A stretch of 64,000 nucleotides of DNA from Rhododendron vialii (lineage: Eukaryota; Streptophyta; Magnoliopsida; Ericales; Ericaceae), in the NCBI RefSeq assembly GCF_030253575.1, contig NC_080561.1:6275001-6339000 (forward strand), in the 5' to 3' direction. The notes below the pieces were generated by a model. The model searched no databases. It had not been told where the DNA came from and was given only the letters and a program-made list of their open reading frames with translations. Positions 1 through 12,431 of the stretch are shown one piece after another (the first letter of the stretch is position 1; each line of letters starts with the position of its first letter). Position numbers and translations under genes: made by a program.

Positions 1-1887
1 CGGTCCCCAAACATCTGAATGAACTAATGAAAAAGGTAAATCTGTTTTATGATCACTCAAATGAAATTTAGTACGATGGCTTTTTGCTTTCACACAAGTT
101 TCGCAAACAAAATCTGAAAGATTACATCCATGAAACAAGGATGGAAATAATTTTCTAAGATAGCCAAAGGAAGGATGTCCCAATCTCCTATGCCATAACC
201 AAATTTCCTCCTTTTTTTTATTCATCGAATCTCCATTTACCACAAGAGCGTGCCCTTTTTTATCGGATTGTTGGAATCCATCTTCAAGATAGTACAATCC
301 GCCCATTTGTCTACCACTGCCAATCTTCTCCCGAGTATGGATGTTCTGAAAGACACAGTGAGTAGGAAAAAATAGAGCAACACAATCATGAGATTTGGCT
401 AATTGATTCACAGAGAGAATATTGCAATTTAACGACGGCACAAATAAGACATCATGGATTTTTAACGTGGAAGATAATGGAACTGTACCAACTCCAATAA
501 CCGGAGATGATACATCATTAGCAGTGGTGATAGTGGCTTTGGAACATTTAGGAGATAAATGACTAAACTTATAACGATCACAAGTCATATGGTCTGTTGC
601 GCCAGAGTCAATTATCCAATGACTATTTCCAGTAAAAGACATAGCAGACTTAGCAGTGAATGCAAGGGTTGTGGCTAGATTTGCTTTTGGATCAGAGTTC
701 GCCTCCTTATGAGATGCCTTCTTACCCTTTGGATGCCATTCTGGATACCCATGAAGTCGGAAACACGTGTCCACCGTATGACCAGTACCATTACAGTGAG
801 TACATTTTTGATCTTTCTTTGAGATGGTCATCTTCCGAGAAGCCATTACAGTCCCTTCTCCAATATTTTCTCCAAGCATAGCATCTTGGCGATTAGCTTC
901 CGAACACACTATAGCATAAGCTGCTTGTATATCAGGAAGTGGTTTTGTAGACAGTACACGACCTCGAACCCCATCTAAATGAGGATCAAGACCAGCCAAA
1001 AACTTATACACCCGTTCGGAATTAACCTTTGTGGTGTATATAGCAATATCATTAGCACACTCCATAATACATGCATCAATATCATCAAGTTCCTGCCATA
1101 TTTTCTGTAGTTTGCCAAAGTAAGAAATAACAGAACCTCCATTCTGGCGGACAGAAAATACCTCGCAATGAAGTTGATAGGCTTTTGATGCATCTTGATC
1201 AACCGAATACGTATTTTTAACTGCCTCCCATATCTCCTTTGCCGTAGACAATCGAAGAAAGAGAGACCGAATATCCTTTGTCATCGCATCAAGAAGCCAA
1301 GATTTGACCAAACAGTTTTCATCCTCCCATTCTTCATACTCTTCAGACTTTTTATTTGATGGAGCAGCCTTGGTACCCGAAATATAACCCCAACGTTTTC
1401 TCCCACGGATTTTATTTCGGGCATTCAAAGACCACTCCACATAATTGGTACCGTCCAGCCGTTCCGGAGTGATGAGAGAGGATGTTTCCTGCATATGGAG
1501 ACCAGACACAATAGTCGAAGATTCGTTTTTCTTTGGTGATTTAGCACCACTTACTTCAGCCATGACGGCACTAGAAGAAAATTTTGCAGCGGAATGATAT
1601 GAACAGAAACACCAACAATTGTGAATACAGGACCTACTTCAATTCCTAGAGTTTAAGAAAAGGAGATTGAAGGTGGCTCTGATACCATGAAAATAAACAC
1701 AATTGTGGAGTAATTTTCTGATAATTCCATTCATCGTAGTTGTACAATATATATAGTACAAACATTAACAAGGAAAGAATACAAGATTACATGGAAATAT
1801 TCTACACTTATGGCATAAAATAAGATTACACAATTAAGGATATTGACCAAATCAAATATTGACTAAATCATATCCTTAATTCTAGCA
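1..1887 (-). mobile_element. Ty1/copia LTR retrotransposon, 5' part, running off the left edge
   Basis: Read on the minus strand, an LTR is followed by a primer-binding site matching initiator tRNA-Met (1675-1687), then a gag region starting near 1562. Gag shows a UBN2-type domain and a CX2CX4HX4C zinc knuckle near 750-800. A protease with a DSGA active-site motif lies near 600-625, and the GAG-pre-integrase region reaches the window edge. The gag-protease-integrase order and the short LTR fit Ty1/copia. The rest of pol and the second LTR lie outside the window, so completeness and age cannot be judged; the visible part looks fairly well preserved. Treated as a fossil element. Confidence 0.9.
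1688..1887 (-). repeat. 5' LTR of the copia element
   Basis: A 200-bp segment bounded by TG and CA abuts the primer-binding site at its inner end. The five bases outside it (AGAAC, 1888-1892) are the candidate target-site duplication, which cannot be confirmed because the other end is not in the window. Confidence 0.8.
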
Positions 1888-1892
1888 AGAAC

Positions 1893-2421
1893 ATAACGTG
1901 GAACAAAAGGTCCCTTATCAGAAAGGCAGAAACCTCAAAATGAGAAAAACTCAGTCTTGGCTTCAACCACGAACAACAATCCTTAAATTTCAGCTCTGTC
2001 ATCGTGTCAAGTTTCGTCTCACCACCGCTGCGTAACCGAAACTTCCCAAGAGGCAAGAATGTAAAACCCTCATGAGGATCAGGGAGAGTTCTAGAACTAG
2101 AATCATAGCCCTCCAAGTTTTAAGGGGAGGGGAAGCAGGAGAAAACCCTTCAGGGAGGGGGAGCTTCGAGTTTCACGGAGGCCGAAACTCTAACCAAAGG
2201 CAGATCGGACTGCACGGTTAAAGCTTCTAAATTGTTTGATAGATTTCATTGAGATCTTTTAAACGGTGCAAACAAAATTAAAAAATCATTTTTTATTTTC
2301 ATTATATTTGAGTTTGAAATTACCTTATTTTTAAAAATGAAGGTTTAGAAAGAAAGTGGAATGGGGCCTAATGGTTTCAGAATTCGTCCCAATGCTTATA
2401 GCCTTTTAATTTGGGAAAATG
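1893..2421. other. Intergenic, no gene seen
   Basis: About 530 bp between the copia LTR and the first hairpin repeat. Short open frames exist but none resembles a known protein and none has a convincing context. Confidence 0.5.
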
Positions 2422-2528
2422 ATTTTGTCACTCCCTTTTTTGTTAACGTCACTCTCTTGCAAGTGTATTTTTGCACAAAAAATATACTTGCAGGGAAATA
2501 GCGTTAACAAAAAAGGGAGTGGCAAAAT
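2422..2528. repeat. Short hairpin MITE-like inverted repeat
   Basis: The arms beginning ATTTTGTCACTCCC and ending GGGAGTGGCAAAAT are inverted copies, each continuing through GTTAACG. The centre is also partly palindromic. No target duplication was identified. Confidence 0.7.
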
Positions 2529-2581
2529 CAGCAGCCTTAATTTAATGCAGAGTTCCCATTCTTCAGGAGGTATAAAAAAAA

Positions 2582-2687
2582 AATTTGATTTTCGCGCTCC
2601 ACTTTTTATTGATAGCGCTCTACTTTGTTCATGTAGTTACACGTTAAAAGTGGAGCGCCACTAATAAAAAGTATAGCGCAAAATTTA
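2582..2687. repeat. MITE-like inverted repeat, family copy 1
   Basis: Inverted arms carry GCGCTCCACTTTTTA and its complement. The same arms and the centre ACGTTAAAAGTGGAGC recur at 26564-26688, so this is a dispersed family and not a chance palindrome. Confidence 0.7.
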
Positions 2688-3087
2688 GTTTCCAAAAAAA
2701 AAAACATATGCATCAACTCATCTTTATGCATAAGAGATTAGTATAATATGAAAGGATACTCTCCCCACACGTGTATATCTCATTTTTCTAGTAAAATATT
2801 CAACAAATTCATATGGAAAGATACTCTCCACACGTGTGTTTCTTATATGAAAAGATACTCTCAACATTAATAAGTGGAAGATTTAATTAATTAATTAAAT
2901 AAAATAAGACCTTATAAAAAGAAAACCGTGTGGATGATTTTTTTTTATAATTTCAATCCTCCACTACACATAATTTTCAGCATGATTAATTATATTTAAA
3001 ACACAAAAAGCCACTTTAAACCATGAAACGGTACAACCACTAATAAATTGGCTAATAAAATTATAATCACCGATGTGGATGCTCTAA

Positions 3088-3472
3088 GGCTCCGTTCAGT
3101 TGTCGATAAAGTTGTGTGGAAAATTGGTTCCCAGAAAAAGTGAAGTGAGGTGAAGTAAAAGAAAAAAAAAATTATTTTTCTGTGAGTGTTCATTTGACAA
3201 AAGAATTTTGCAAGAATAATTAAGGTTTAGTTGTTCATTTGTCAGGAAAAAGAAACTTTCGGGAAAATTTTGTGAGTGTTCACTCATTTTCCTTTTCCCG
3301 CGACGCAAAATCCTGTGTTTTTTGCAGGATCACTTTTGCAGAAAAGTAATTCCTACAGAAAAACTTAAAAACATGTTTCCTACTACTTTCCTGCCAACTG
3401 AACACTACAAAAATCATGAGAAAGTTGATTTTTCCATCATTTCCTGTACTTTCCTGACAACTGAACGGGGCC
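3088..3472. mobile_element. Tourist/Harbinger-like MITE
   Basis: Terminal inverted repeats GGCTCCGTTCAGTTGTC and GACAACTGAACGGGGCC are flanked by TAA on both sides (3085-3087 and 3473-3475). A 3-bp TAA target duplication and GGC-rich termini are typical of PIF/Harbinger-derived Tourist elements. No transposase is present. Confidence 0.85.
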
Positions 3473-3967
3473 TAAAGGTACTTAAATCTGCATAACCTCC
3501 TTAATTAATACTCCAACTTAACATAAAAAAAATGAGTCATAAGCATTTAATTAGACAATTCAAAAGGGTTCAAAGTTTTTTGTTAAGCTTTTTATCACGC
3601 TAACATTATTAATGTAGAACGTCGCAGTACTTACGTCACTGCTTGGCGTCATCCCCTCTCCAAATAGTATCAGCGTCGCCCTCTGGCCATACAATAATCA
3701 GATTTGTATTCCACTTGACCAAAAAAAAAAATCAGATTTTAAACATCCACCGCTGCTTTCATCTTCCACCTTTTCTTTTTCAAGACTCTTCGGGGCCTCG
3801 CTCAAGCAGCCGTGTAGGTCCCACTCGAAGTGAGAAGCTGTGGATTCGACTCCTGTGAAAATGGCATCGGCTTTGTTCGGTTGTTAATTTTGTTTTGTTT
3901 TTGTTTTGTTTTTCAATTATTATTCTACTTTTTTTTTCTTATCATTACCTTATTTCTCTAATTATTA

Positions 3968-4201
3968 CTCTCTCCGTCCCAAATTAGATGACAATTTTTG
4001 AAATTTGTGTCATTTTTCATTGGTTATGTCTTTCAATCTATAATGTTTTTCACGAATTTGAAAACTTTGTATAATAGAATTAATCGAGAGCCATCAAACA
4101 AGATCCATATTGCATATTGTTTGAGATTTATATTAAAAGATATAAGGAATTGAAATTGGCACAGATTTCAAAAAATGTCATCCAATTTGGGACGGAGGGA
4201 G
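3968..4201. mobile_element. Stowaway-like MITE
   Basis: Termini CTCTCTCCGTCCC and GGGACGGAGGGAG form inverted repeats flanked by TA on both sides. This is the classic Tc1/mariner-derived Stowaway signature. The element is 234 bp and non-coding. Confidence 0.9.
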
Positions 4202-4630
4202 TACTTTCTCATTTCTCTCCATCTCTTTCCAATCATTACTCCTATTTTCAATCATTATCCTATTTCTCTCTCCACCCACTATCAAAACTAAACTAAACTA
4301 AACTCCCAACCAAACAAAGCCATCATCTTTTTTGATGATCACTAATTATTTATTCTACTGATGTATCTAGTATTGATTTTTTTTTTTCCCTCCGAAATTT
4401 ATCTTTTTTTGTGTTTTCTTTTTTCAAGGTCACCTTTCGTCCACTTAAAAAATTCCATCTCTAGTCTAGTCAAAGACAGATCACACGACGAGGCTTTGGA
4501 ATTCATAAAAGATCACTTTTTTGCAACCAGACCCTAAAATCAAACTTGATCAATTGTGTTGAGAGCAAATTCACCAACAACGATGGATTGGTAGGCAATA
4601 CATACCTTTTTTCCAAGATTCCACCTGTCC

Positions 4631-4781
4631 TGTCTCCACTAGCCCCGCCCCTTTATATTCCTCAGCTATTACAATTTTTACTCAGAATACATTGAAGGGA
4701 AAGAGAGAGAGAGTGTCTCCACTAGCCCCGCCCCTTTATATTCCTCAGCTATTACAAATTTTACACAGAATACATTGAAGG

Positions 4782-4798
<17 letters not shown>
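4631..4798 (+). promoter_or_regulatory. Tandemly duplicated core promoter / 5' leader of the LHT gene
   Basis: An 83-bp unit (about 4631-4713) is repeated directly at about 4714-4798. Each copy holds a GC-rich box (AGCCCCGCCCC), a TATA-like CTTTATATTCC and a downstream GA stretch. The second copy ends about 20 bp before the ATG at 4817 in a (GA)n tract. Two alternative start regions are therefore likely; which one is used cannot be told from sequence. Confidence 0.65.
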
Positions 4799-4814
<16 letters not shown>

Positions 4815-4816
4815 AG

Positions 4817-7800
4817 ATGGGAGAAGTGTATGTGGAAGTGGATTCAGAAGTTTCAAGCCAGGATTATCAAACAGAGAGCAACCCAATAGAGGCTTGGCTA
4901 CCCATAACCAAGTCCAGAAAAGGAAATGCATATACCTCCTCATTTCATCTGATTTGCTCTGGAATTGGACTCCAAGCCCTTTCACTTCCAATTGCATTTG
5001 CCGCCCTCGGTTGGTGAGCCAATTCTCTGCTTTTTACCACATACAGTATATGACTAACGTTAGATTTATAGTTTTTAAATGGGGATGGTTTCTTGTTGCT
5101 TATTTATTACTCCCTCCGTTCCCAAATAAGTGTCCGGCGCGCAAAATTAGGCCTTCAAAAAGATGCATTTGTTTCATTAAAAAAATTAAATTTTTTTCAC
5201 AAATCAATAGATAGCAATGAGTTTTATTAGATTGTGAAAAAAAATTAATTTTTTTAATAAAAAATATGCATTTTTGCAAAGTCTAGTTTTGCGCGCCGAA
5301 CACTTATTTAGGGACGGAGGGAGTACTACTACTACGTTGATTTGACCAGAAATGAGCATCTTCTTTTTCTTCTTTTTCGACAGAGGTATTCAGGTCAGCT
5401 TACGCGACGGTTAAAGGTGTTCAGATCAATTTACACGCATTTTAACTAAGGGGGTGTTTCGGTTTCTTGAAAAAGTATTTTTTGAAAAAGAAAGTAATTT
5501 CAAACTCAAAAATCGTATGTTTTTCACAATAATTTTTCTACAAATATAGATCTTGTTTAATAGATCTCATTGAGATCTTTTATACGATGCAAAAAAAAAA
5601 TCAAAAAATTATTTTCCATTTTCATTATATTTGAGTTTGAAAATTGGAAAAAAGAATTTTTAAAATAAGAATGTAAATTGGAACACCACCTAATCCATCG
5701 CCGGTTTAGTCAAAGGCTTATCTACGCCAAGTCTAAGGGATTCACAAAAAGTTATTTTTATGCAACTTGACTTCAAGAATCAAACTCTGGTAAATTGTGT
5801 GAGAGCAAATCCACCGACCAGACTGACCCTTAGAGCTCAGATATGAGCATCTAGTTGGATTGCATATTCAAGATGACCACATATTCAACGTACGGTTAAA
5901 AGAAATATTGGCCGTGATTAATAATCGATATATAGTACGAAAAATCGTGGAATATAAAATGACAAGGGCATGGTTAAGATTTAGGCTCGAATTTATCATC
6001 AATAATATATAATCACAATACCTGTTCAAAAAAAAAAAAAATCTCAATACTATGGGGGGATTGTGGTGTTATTAGTACAAATGTACAATAATTACTAAAT
6101 GGGATACGTATAGGTCATATAACCTAAACCGCCCAAAAGTGCTTTTTTTTTTTTTTATAACTAGGCGTCCAGGCTAATTTTCATGCACCTCGACTAATCT
6201 TGGAAAACCAATCCGGTGCGAGGCCCCTTTAACCCAAAAGTGCTTTGTTACACGAACATTTTTCGGAAATTCTGGGGAGACGCCTCTCGGCCACTCTCGG
6301 GCCACTCCTCTCTCACAAGCAATGGGCTCCGCACATCTGCGGACTCCACTGCTTGTGAAAGAAAAGTGTCTGGGGAGTGACTGAAAGGCGTGTTTGTAGC
6401 ATGATTGATATAACATATGAGATTGATTGAACTCATTCTGGCCTGGTGAATTCTGAGCCACATGAAGAATGATGATCTCAAAAATTGATAAAAGTACAGA
6501 GCTTTAGGACAGGAACTTAGATCCACCTTTTCTATGGTTGCAGGGTTTGGGGTATACTATCTTTGTCACTTGCATTTGCTTGGCAACTCTACACCATATG
6601 GCTTCTTGTCCATCTCCACGAACCCGTCGCTGGAACTAGATACAGCAGATACCTCCGACTATCGATGGCAGCCTTTGGTAAGTAACCATATATGATACAA
6701 GATTAAGTTCTTTATGCCGGTAGTGGAAACCGTGGTTTTCTGCCACCGCCATTGTGGGCCCCACCATGCGTTTATTGTTGTAATTTAAACTGTGCGCGTT
6801 TATGATATACCCCCCTTAAGACAAAAGGATTCATGAGCGGCCCAAGATTTTTGGACCCTTGTGTGCCAAGAACTCATTTGTCTCAACTGATTTCAGGTGA
6901 AAAACTGGGGAAGTTACTGGCAATATTTCCAGTAATGTACCTATCAGGGGGCACATGTGTGTTGCTAATTATCAATGGGGGAAAGACCATGGAGCTGTTC
7001 TATCAAACCATGTGTGAGAATGGGCCACCATTATGCAATCCAAAGGCATTTACCGGAGCAGAATGTTTCTTGGTTTTCACATGCTTGGCCATCGCCGTGG
7101 CACTCTTTTGCCCCAACTTGAATTCCGTAGCTGGGGTCTCATTTATTGGGGCAATCACAGCCGTTGGATACTGTACTTTGATTTGGGTCTTGTCCGTATC
7201 CAAAGGCAGGCCGGATAGTGTACCTTATGCCTCATCTATGGTGACATCATCGGCGATGGGGAGATTTCGTGGCGTCTTGACTGCGCTTGGGATTATAGCT
7301 ATTGCTTTCAGAGGCCACAATGTTGTGCTTGAGATACAGGTAGAATAACAGTAATGCTAAAAATTCAGGAATTTTTTCGCAGAAAATTGTCTGGTATCTT
7401 CCAGCATGAAATTCCGGACACTGTTTTAATTGGTCACATATTGGTTCATGATTCACATGGTTTTCTGTTATGGTGAAATTTTATTGGACACTTGTTGATG
7501 TAGGGAACATTGCCTTCAAATCCAAAGCATCCATCCAATGAGCCAATGTGGAAAGGAGTGAAAGTATCATATCTAATTATCTCTCTGTGCTTATTTCCCC
7601 TTGCAATAGGTGGATACTGGGCTTATGGCAACAGGGTAAGGGACATGATTTCGCTCAAGATCTTTTGTTTCTGATTTCATGTAGAGAATCCAAATGCAAA
7701 TTATCGTAGATGATGATAATAACTTTGTTTGTTCCTCACCAATGTCAGATACCTACCGGCTGTGGATTTCTAAGCGCATTTTCAGTACTCAATAAACGCA

Positions 7801-8237
7801 ACACCTCAAAGTTTGTGAAGGGTTTCATTTATCTACTGATAGTCATAAGTTGCTTGTGCTCATTCCAAATCTACGCAATGCCATTTTTCGACAACTTGGA
7901 GTTCATATACGTGGGCAAGAAAAACAAGCAATGCCCAAGGTGGCTTCGCTTCGGGCTCCGGTTCTTCTTTGGAGGATTGACATTTTTCATAGCAATGGCT
8001 CTCCCGTTCTTAGGAAGCCTGGCAGCTCTCCTTGGAGGGATCACGTTGCCTCTGACTCTTGCTTATCCATGTTTTATGTGGCTCACCATCATGAAGCCCC
8101 GGCCAAACAGTGCAATGTGGTGGTCTAATTTATGCCTAGGGTGCTTAGGCATATTGTTGAGTGTTTTGTTAGTAGTCACCGCAGTGTGGAATTTAGTGGT
8201 CAATGGTTTTGATGCCAATTTCTTCAACCCCCATTGA
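4817..8237 (+). CDS. Lysine/histidine transporter-like amino acid permease (LHT8-like)
   Basis: A plasma-membrane proton-coupled amino acid importer of the AAAP superfamily, LHT branch; substrate range cannot be read from sequence. Five exons join in frame: 4817-5013, 6544-6677, 6897-7339, 7504-7635 and 7749-8237, with GT-AG borders, giving 464 residues, a normal family length. Family landmarks in order are an N-terminal AWLPITKSRKGNAY stretch before the first membrane helix, GTRYSRYL, MYLSGGTC, FRGHNVVLEIQG across the exon 3/4 junction, LAIGGYWAYGN, SFQIYAMPFFDNLE and CPRWLR. About 10-11 hydrophobic segments are visible. The overall match is closest to the LHT8/AATL1 subgroup. The ATG at 4817 follows a (GA)n leader and opens the conserved N-terminus. 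Intron 1 (1530 nt) hosts two MITEs and a hairpin repeat. No breaks were seen, so it is probably functional. Confidence 0.93.
5110..5323. mobile_element. Stowaway-like MITE in LHT intron 1
   Basis: Termini CTCCCTCCGTTCCC and GGGACGGAGGGAG are flanked by TA. Subterminal CGGCGCGCAAAA and TTTTGCGCGCCG extend the inverted repeat. The element is 214 bp and lies wholly within the intron. Confidence 0.9.
5450..5690. mobile_element. Tourist-like MITE in LHT intron 1
   Basis: Ends GGGGGTGTTTC and GAACACCACC are imperfect inverted repeats flanked by TAA (5447-5449 and 5691-5693). The interior contains the AGATCTCATTGAGATCTTT motif seen in several other repeats of this window. Confidence 0.65.
6264..6408. 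repeat. Hairpin repeat in LHT intron 1, family copy 1
   Basis: Long inverted arms contain CTCTCTCACAAGCAATGGGC and its near complement around a GCACATCTGCGG centre. A second copy with the same arms and centre is at 35939-36082. Non-coding MITE-like element. Confidence 0.7.
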
Positions 8238-8706
8238 ATGATCCATAATCGAAAGAAAACGCATTTGTTTGAAAATATGAGCTCTGTTGACTGTTGTGTG
8301 CACAATCAGATCACTAGGTATTCAAAACTCGTGCGGGAGAATGGCATCAAAATGGTTTGATTCTGGCATATAAATTTCAATGACGCAAACCATACAACAC
8401 GATTACACAATTGAAGAAGGCAACTCATGATGTGTAATCGGAGGAATACACAATTGAGAAAAAAGTTTGACAGAGAGCAATGAAACAGAAACCATAAACT
8501 GTTCAGGATTTGATCAATACCAGATGGTGAAGTTTCAATAAGGAACCAAACTCCAACGACCCTATTTTATTGATGAATAAGAAAATGAAATTTCATTTGC
8601 CAAATAGTATTGACTAGCAGAAAATAATACTACAATGCAAAACTAAACAACTATACCTAATTTCAAGAGCTTTCTAAAAGAATTTTTCTTCTATAGTAGG
8701 GAGTCA
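8238..8706. other. Convergent intergenic gap between LHT and kinase genes
   Basis: About 470 bp separate the stop codons of two genes transcribed toward each other. It should hold both 3' UTRs and poly(A) sites. No further gene was seen. Confidence 0.6.
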
Positions 8707-11700
8707 TCAAAATTCGAAAGTTTCATTCAAGTCTGAGGAGTCATATCTGCACAAACCTGTTTTTCCTTTGGGACTAATCTCGTTGAGAAGCTCCTGTCCT
8801 TTCCTCTGCATCTTTAGGTAGTGGTGTGGCTCCTCAAATAACTGCAGGATCTGCCAAATAGAATGAAGAACACAGCTAATTAACTATTTTTGAATATCCA
8901 TTCCAGATAAGCACTTTTTAACTTTATTTTTAGATCATCATTCACTCTTCACGCTGCAACAACAACAACAAAAATGTTGTTTGAGAATTAACTTTGAATG
9001 TAGTTCCTCTAGTGGACTATGTTAGGAGTCTTAGGACATGTGTGAACATTGAGTCCGACGTGGGATAAAAAGAATGAAGGGTTAGGCTAATTATAATATT
9101 GGATGCCTCACCACTAGGCTTAAGCTTTCAAGTAGGTCTGAGTACATCAAAGTATATGGGGGCGAAGTCACGTGAAGTCTTGTGGTGCAGACTCTGTAGT
9201 TTCTCCTCGGCACATTAGGCCTTCTGGAGATTCAGTATGGAGTACAAACTCCCAACATGCTGCAAAGCGAAAACTTCTGAGTTTTGAGTTTTATGCGATC
9301 CTCCTCTACAACTAGGAAGAGCAAAACCAAAAACTCATTGACATTTCGGAATTCTTCTTTAAGCTGCATTCTCGACCAACAATTATTGGTTCCTAGTTCA
9401 AAACTTGTTACCAAAAAAGCAAGATGGGTCATTTTATTTGATAGAACTAAAACAAAGTCAATTACTGCTTTTCTCCTGAAGACAAAGGCTAGTAGTATGA
9501 TGAAAGGAATGAAAACATACAGTTTTCATGTCTGGCCTTCTAGAGGATGAATGCAAGAGGCAGAGGCGCGCTGCAGTCATCATTGTTTGCATCTCATCCT
9601 TGTCATAGTCTTCGTTCAAATGAGGATCGATTAGACGTTCACATAGGCCGCAGCTGAGTAAAGACCGTGCCTGCAAGTCTCACGGCATTACATTGTCGAA
9701 CCATTGTTGAGTTGGAAAAAGAAATTTAAAAAACAGTAACACAAGATCAATGCTCCATTTGTTTCGGCTGAAAATATTTTTCCAGATTCTGACAGAAAAT
9801 GGTTTCTTGTATTCAGTTGCAACACTGAAAAAGATGGCATAGTGGCTCTGGTATTGATGGTGGTGGGTGGTGGTGCCGGTAGTAACAGTGGTGGGTGGCA
9901 AGGTGATGGTTTTGGTTAAATGGTAGTGGTGGTAGTGGTGCGGGGGTGGTAGTGTACTGATCTGAAAAACGCTAGCGATCTCTACAAAGTGAAAAACGTT
10001 CTCTGCTGAATTCAACTTGTTTTCTGTTGAAACCGAAAACATTTAGACTATTGATTCACATTGCACCAAAAAGCAGAAAATACATGGCCTTTTCTCTTAC
10101 CCAGAGCACCAAGCTTTCGTGGTTAGATGCTTCGGTTGTCTGAATAGCCTCTTTACCGGTGATAAGCTCCAGGAGCACAACCCCATAAGAGTACACATCT
10201 ACTTTTTCATCCACTTTTCCATACATCATATACTCCGGAGCCAAGTATCCGAAGGTCCCAACCACGCGAAATGGCTTTGTGCGCCCTGAGACTTGCTGAT
10301 TTTGCTGATGCACTATTGCTACTCCAAAATCTGATAACTGTGGACATAAAACAAATTGCACATGTAGATCCAAGATTATAACCTTGGTTAAAGTAGGAAC
10401 ACATTGTATTGCACATGTTCAGGTACTGATCATGACTGGGAAAAACATGGCTGATTTTGACAAGTATGCATTTGTGAACTAGGAATCCCATTATTTAAGC
10501 TGTAAACGTTGAGCTTGATGACAACTGCTGGAGATATCAAAGCTAAATCAACAATGTCTCTTATTATGCCAGCATGATGTAGAAGGAACCGGCTTCCCTC
10601 CGGTACCTTTTAGGAACTGGACCAAACAATTCGCCCCCATTGAGCCTAAGCTAGCAAGAGTCAAATTTTGATCAATTGAATTGATCTGTAGACCATTCAT
10701 GCAAACAAATGAAGTTGATCGGACATCCCTATATGACTGCTTGAATCAAATGGACAGTGGCAATTCTGATTGTCCATTATTATCACGGTAAATAGGATTT
10801 GATCAGATGACTATGAATGCCTAACTAAGCTTCTACACATCAGGACCTACAAATGAATGGTTCATGTCATCAAAATGAATCAAATAGACAGTCGCAATTC
10901 TGATCGTCCATTATTTTCACGATAAATATGATTTGATCAGATGACTATGAATGTCTAACTAAGCTTCTACGCATTAGGGTCTAATATGAATGGTTCACAT
11001 CATCGAAATGAGCCTCGTGATGGCCCGGAAAAGAAGCTGGGGAAACCCTCCCAAATCATAAAGAGAACTAAATCACAACTTACTTGGGGTTGGCAATCAT
11101 CAGAAAGCAGAATATTAGATGATTTCACATCTCTATGAATAATTGGAGGGGAGAAAGAATGGAGGTACTTTAGTGCCTTCCCCACACCAATTGCTACCCT
11201 CATCCTCTCACTCCATTGAAGGCACCTTAGCCTCTGCTTCAAGCTTCCCTTCAACAAATTGTACACAATTGCATTCACCTCTTTCCCATAACAATACCCA
11301 ATAACCTGAACAACACTCTCATGCTTCAAACAACTCAAAATCTCCATTTCTCTAAAAAGGTCCTCAGCTGAATTCTCTGTGTTTTTCATGACCTTCACAG
11401 CTGCAGCACAACCACTGTTGAGTTCGGCCCGGAAAACCATACTGTTTCCACCCTCTCCTATCACCATTTCTGGGCTGAAACCATTAGTTGCGCTACTGAG
11501 TTCTTCTGGTTTGAATCGCCGAGACCCCTTTATATCTAGTGTAGCCAATATCTGGAACAATTCCTGTGTCATGGGCTTCCTAAGGCTCAAATTTTCAGGT
11601 TTTTGTTGGAGTGGTGTTGATTTTGAGCAAGATGGCATTGACCGTGATTTTTGTATCTGATGGGTAGTTCCTGATTGTTCAGAGGAGTTGTATGTTGGTG

Positions 11701-11872
11701 TTGAAGAGAGAGAAGACTTAAGGACTTTCGTTGTGGAGCCCTCTTGTGAAGTTCCTTGTCTCTGCATTAAGATTTTTCCTCCTTGGTTCATTACAAGAAG
11801 TGAGCAAGTGGGAGGCAATGCTTTCAAGCAATTGGTGAGGGTTGAATTGTTGGGCCTGCATAACAAACACCC

Positions 11873-11917
<45 letters not shown>

Positions 11918-12361
11918 ATGGTCTATTATATAGGTTACATTGCATTCCTTCAATGGTGAACTCTGCCATTTCTTAAAAACCTTCGTGCTTATTGTAAGAA
12001 TTGTACGGCCATTGCAGTGAGGATTGAAGGTTCCAGAGGGATACTTAGGAGCGCAATTCTTGTGAGGATGTGTATGCGTCAAGGCTGATAAATGAGCAGC
12101 CGAGATTGTTCGAGCTTGGCTTCAAACTCAAAGAGCTTAGAGAATATGTTCAAGCTTAACCTGTTCATCAGTCTCCAATAAGCTTTCACTGAACATTTCT
12201 CGAGCCGCTCGAAACCTCATAAGTTGAACAAGACAAGTAGTAACTTGTCCAAGCTTAGTTTGAACAAGCTTCAAAGAAAGGTTCAAGCTTGGTTCAACTA
12301 ACTGAACTCGAACACGCAGACATGAGCTCAGACTCGAGTAGCTTGGTTCATTTACCAGCCC

Positions 12362-12431
<70 letters not shown>

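Noticed and set aside
3783-3850. Possible tRNA B-box (GATTCGACTCC)
   Set aside because: No matching A box or acceptor stem around it.
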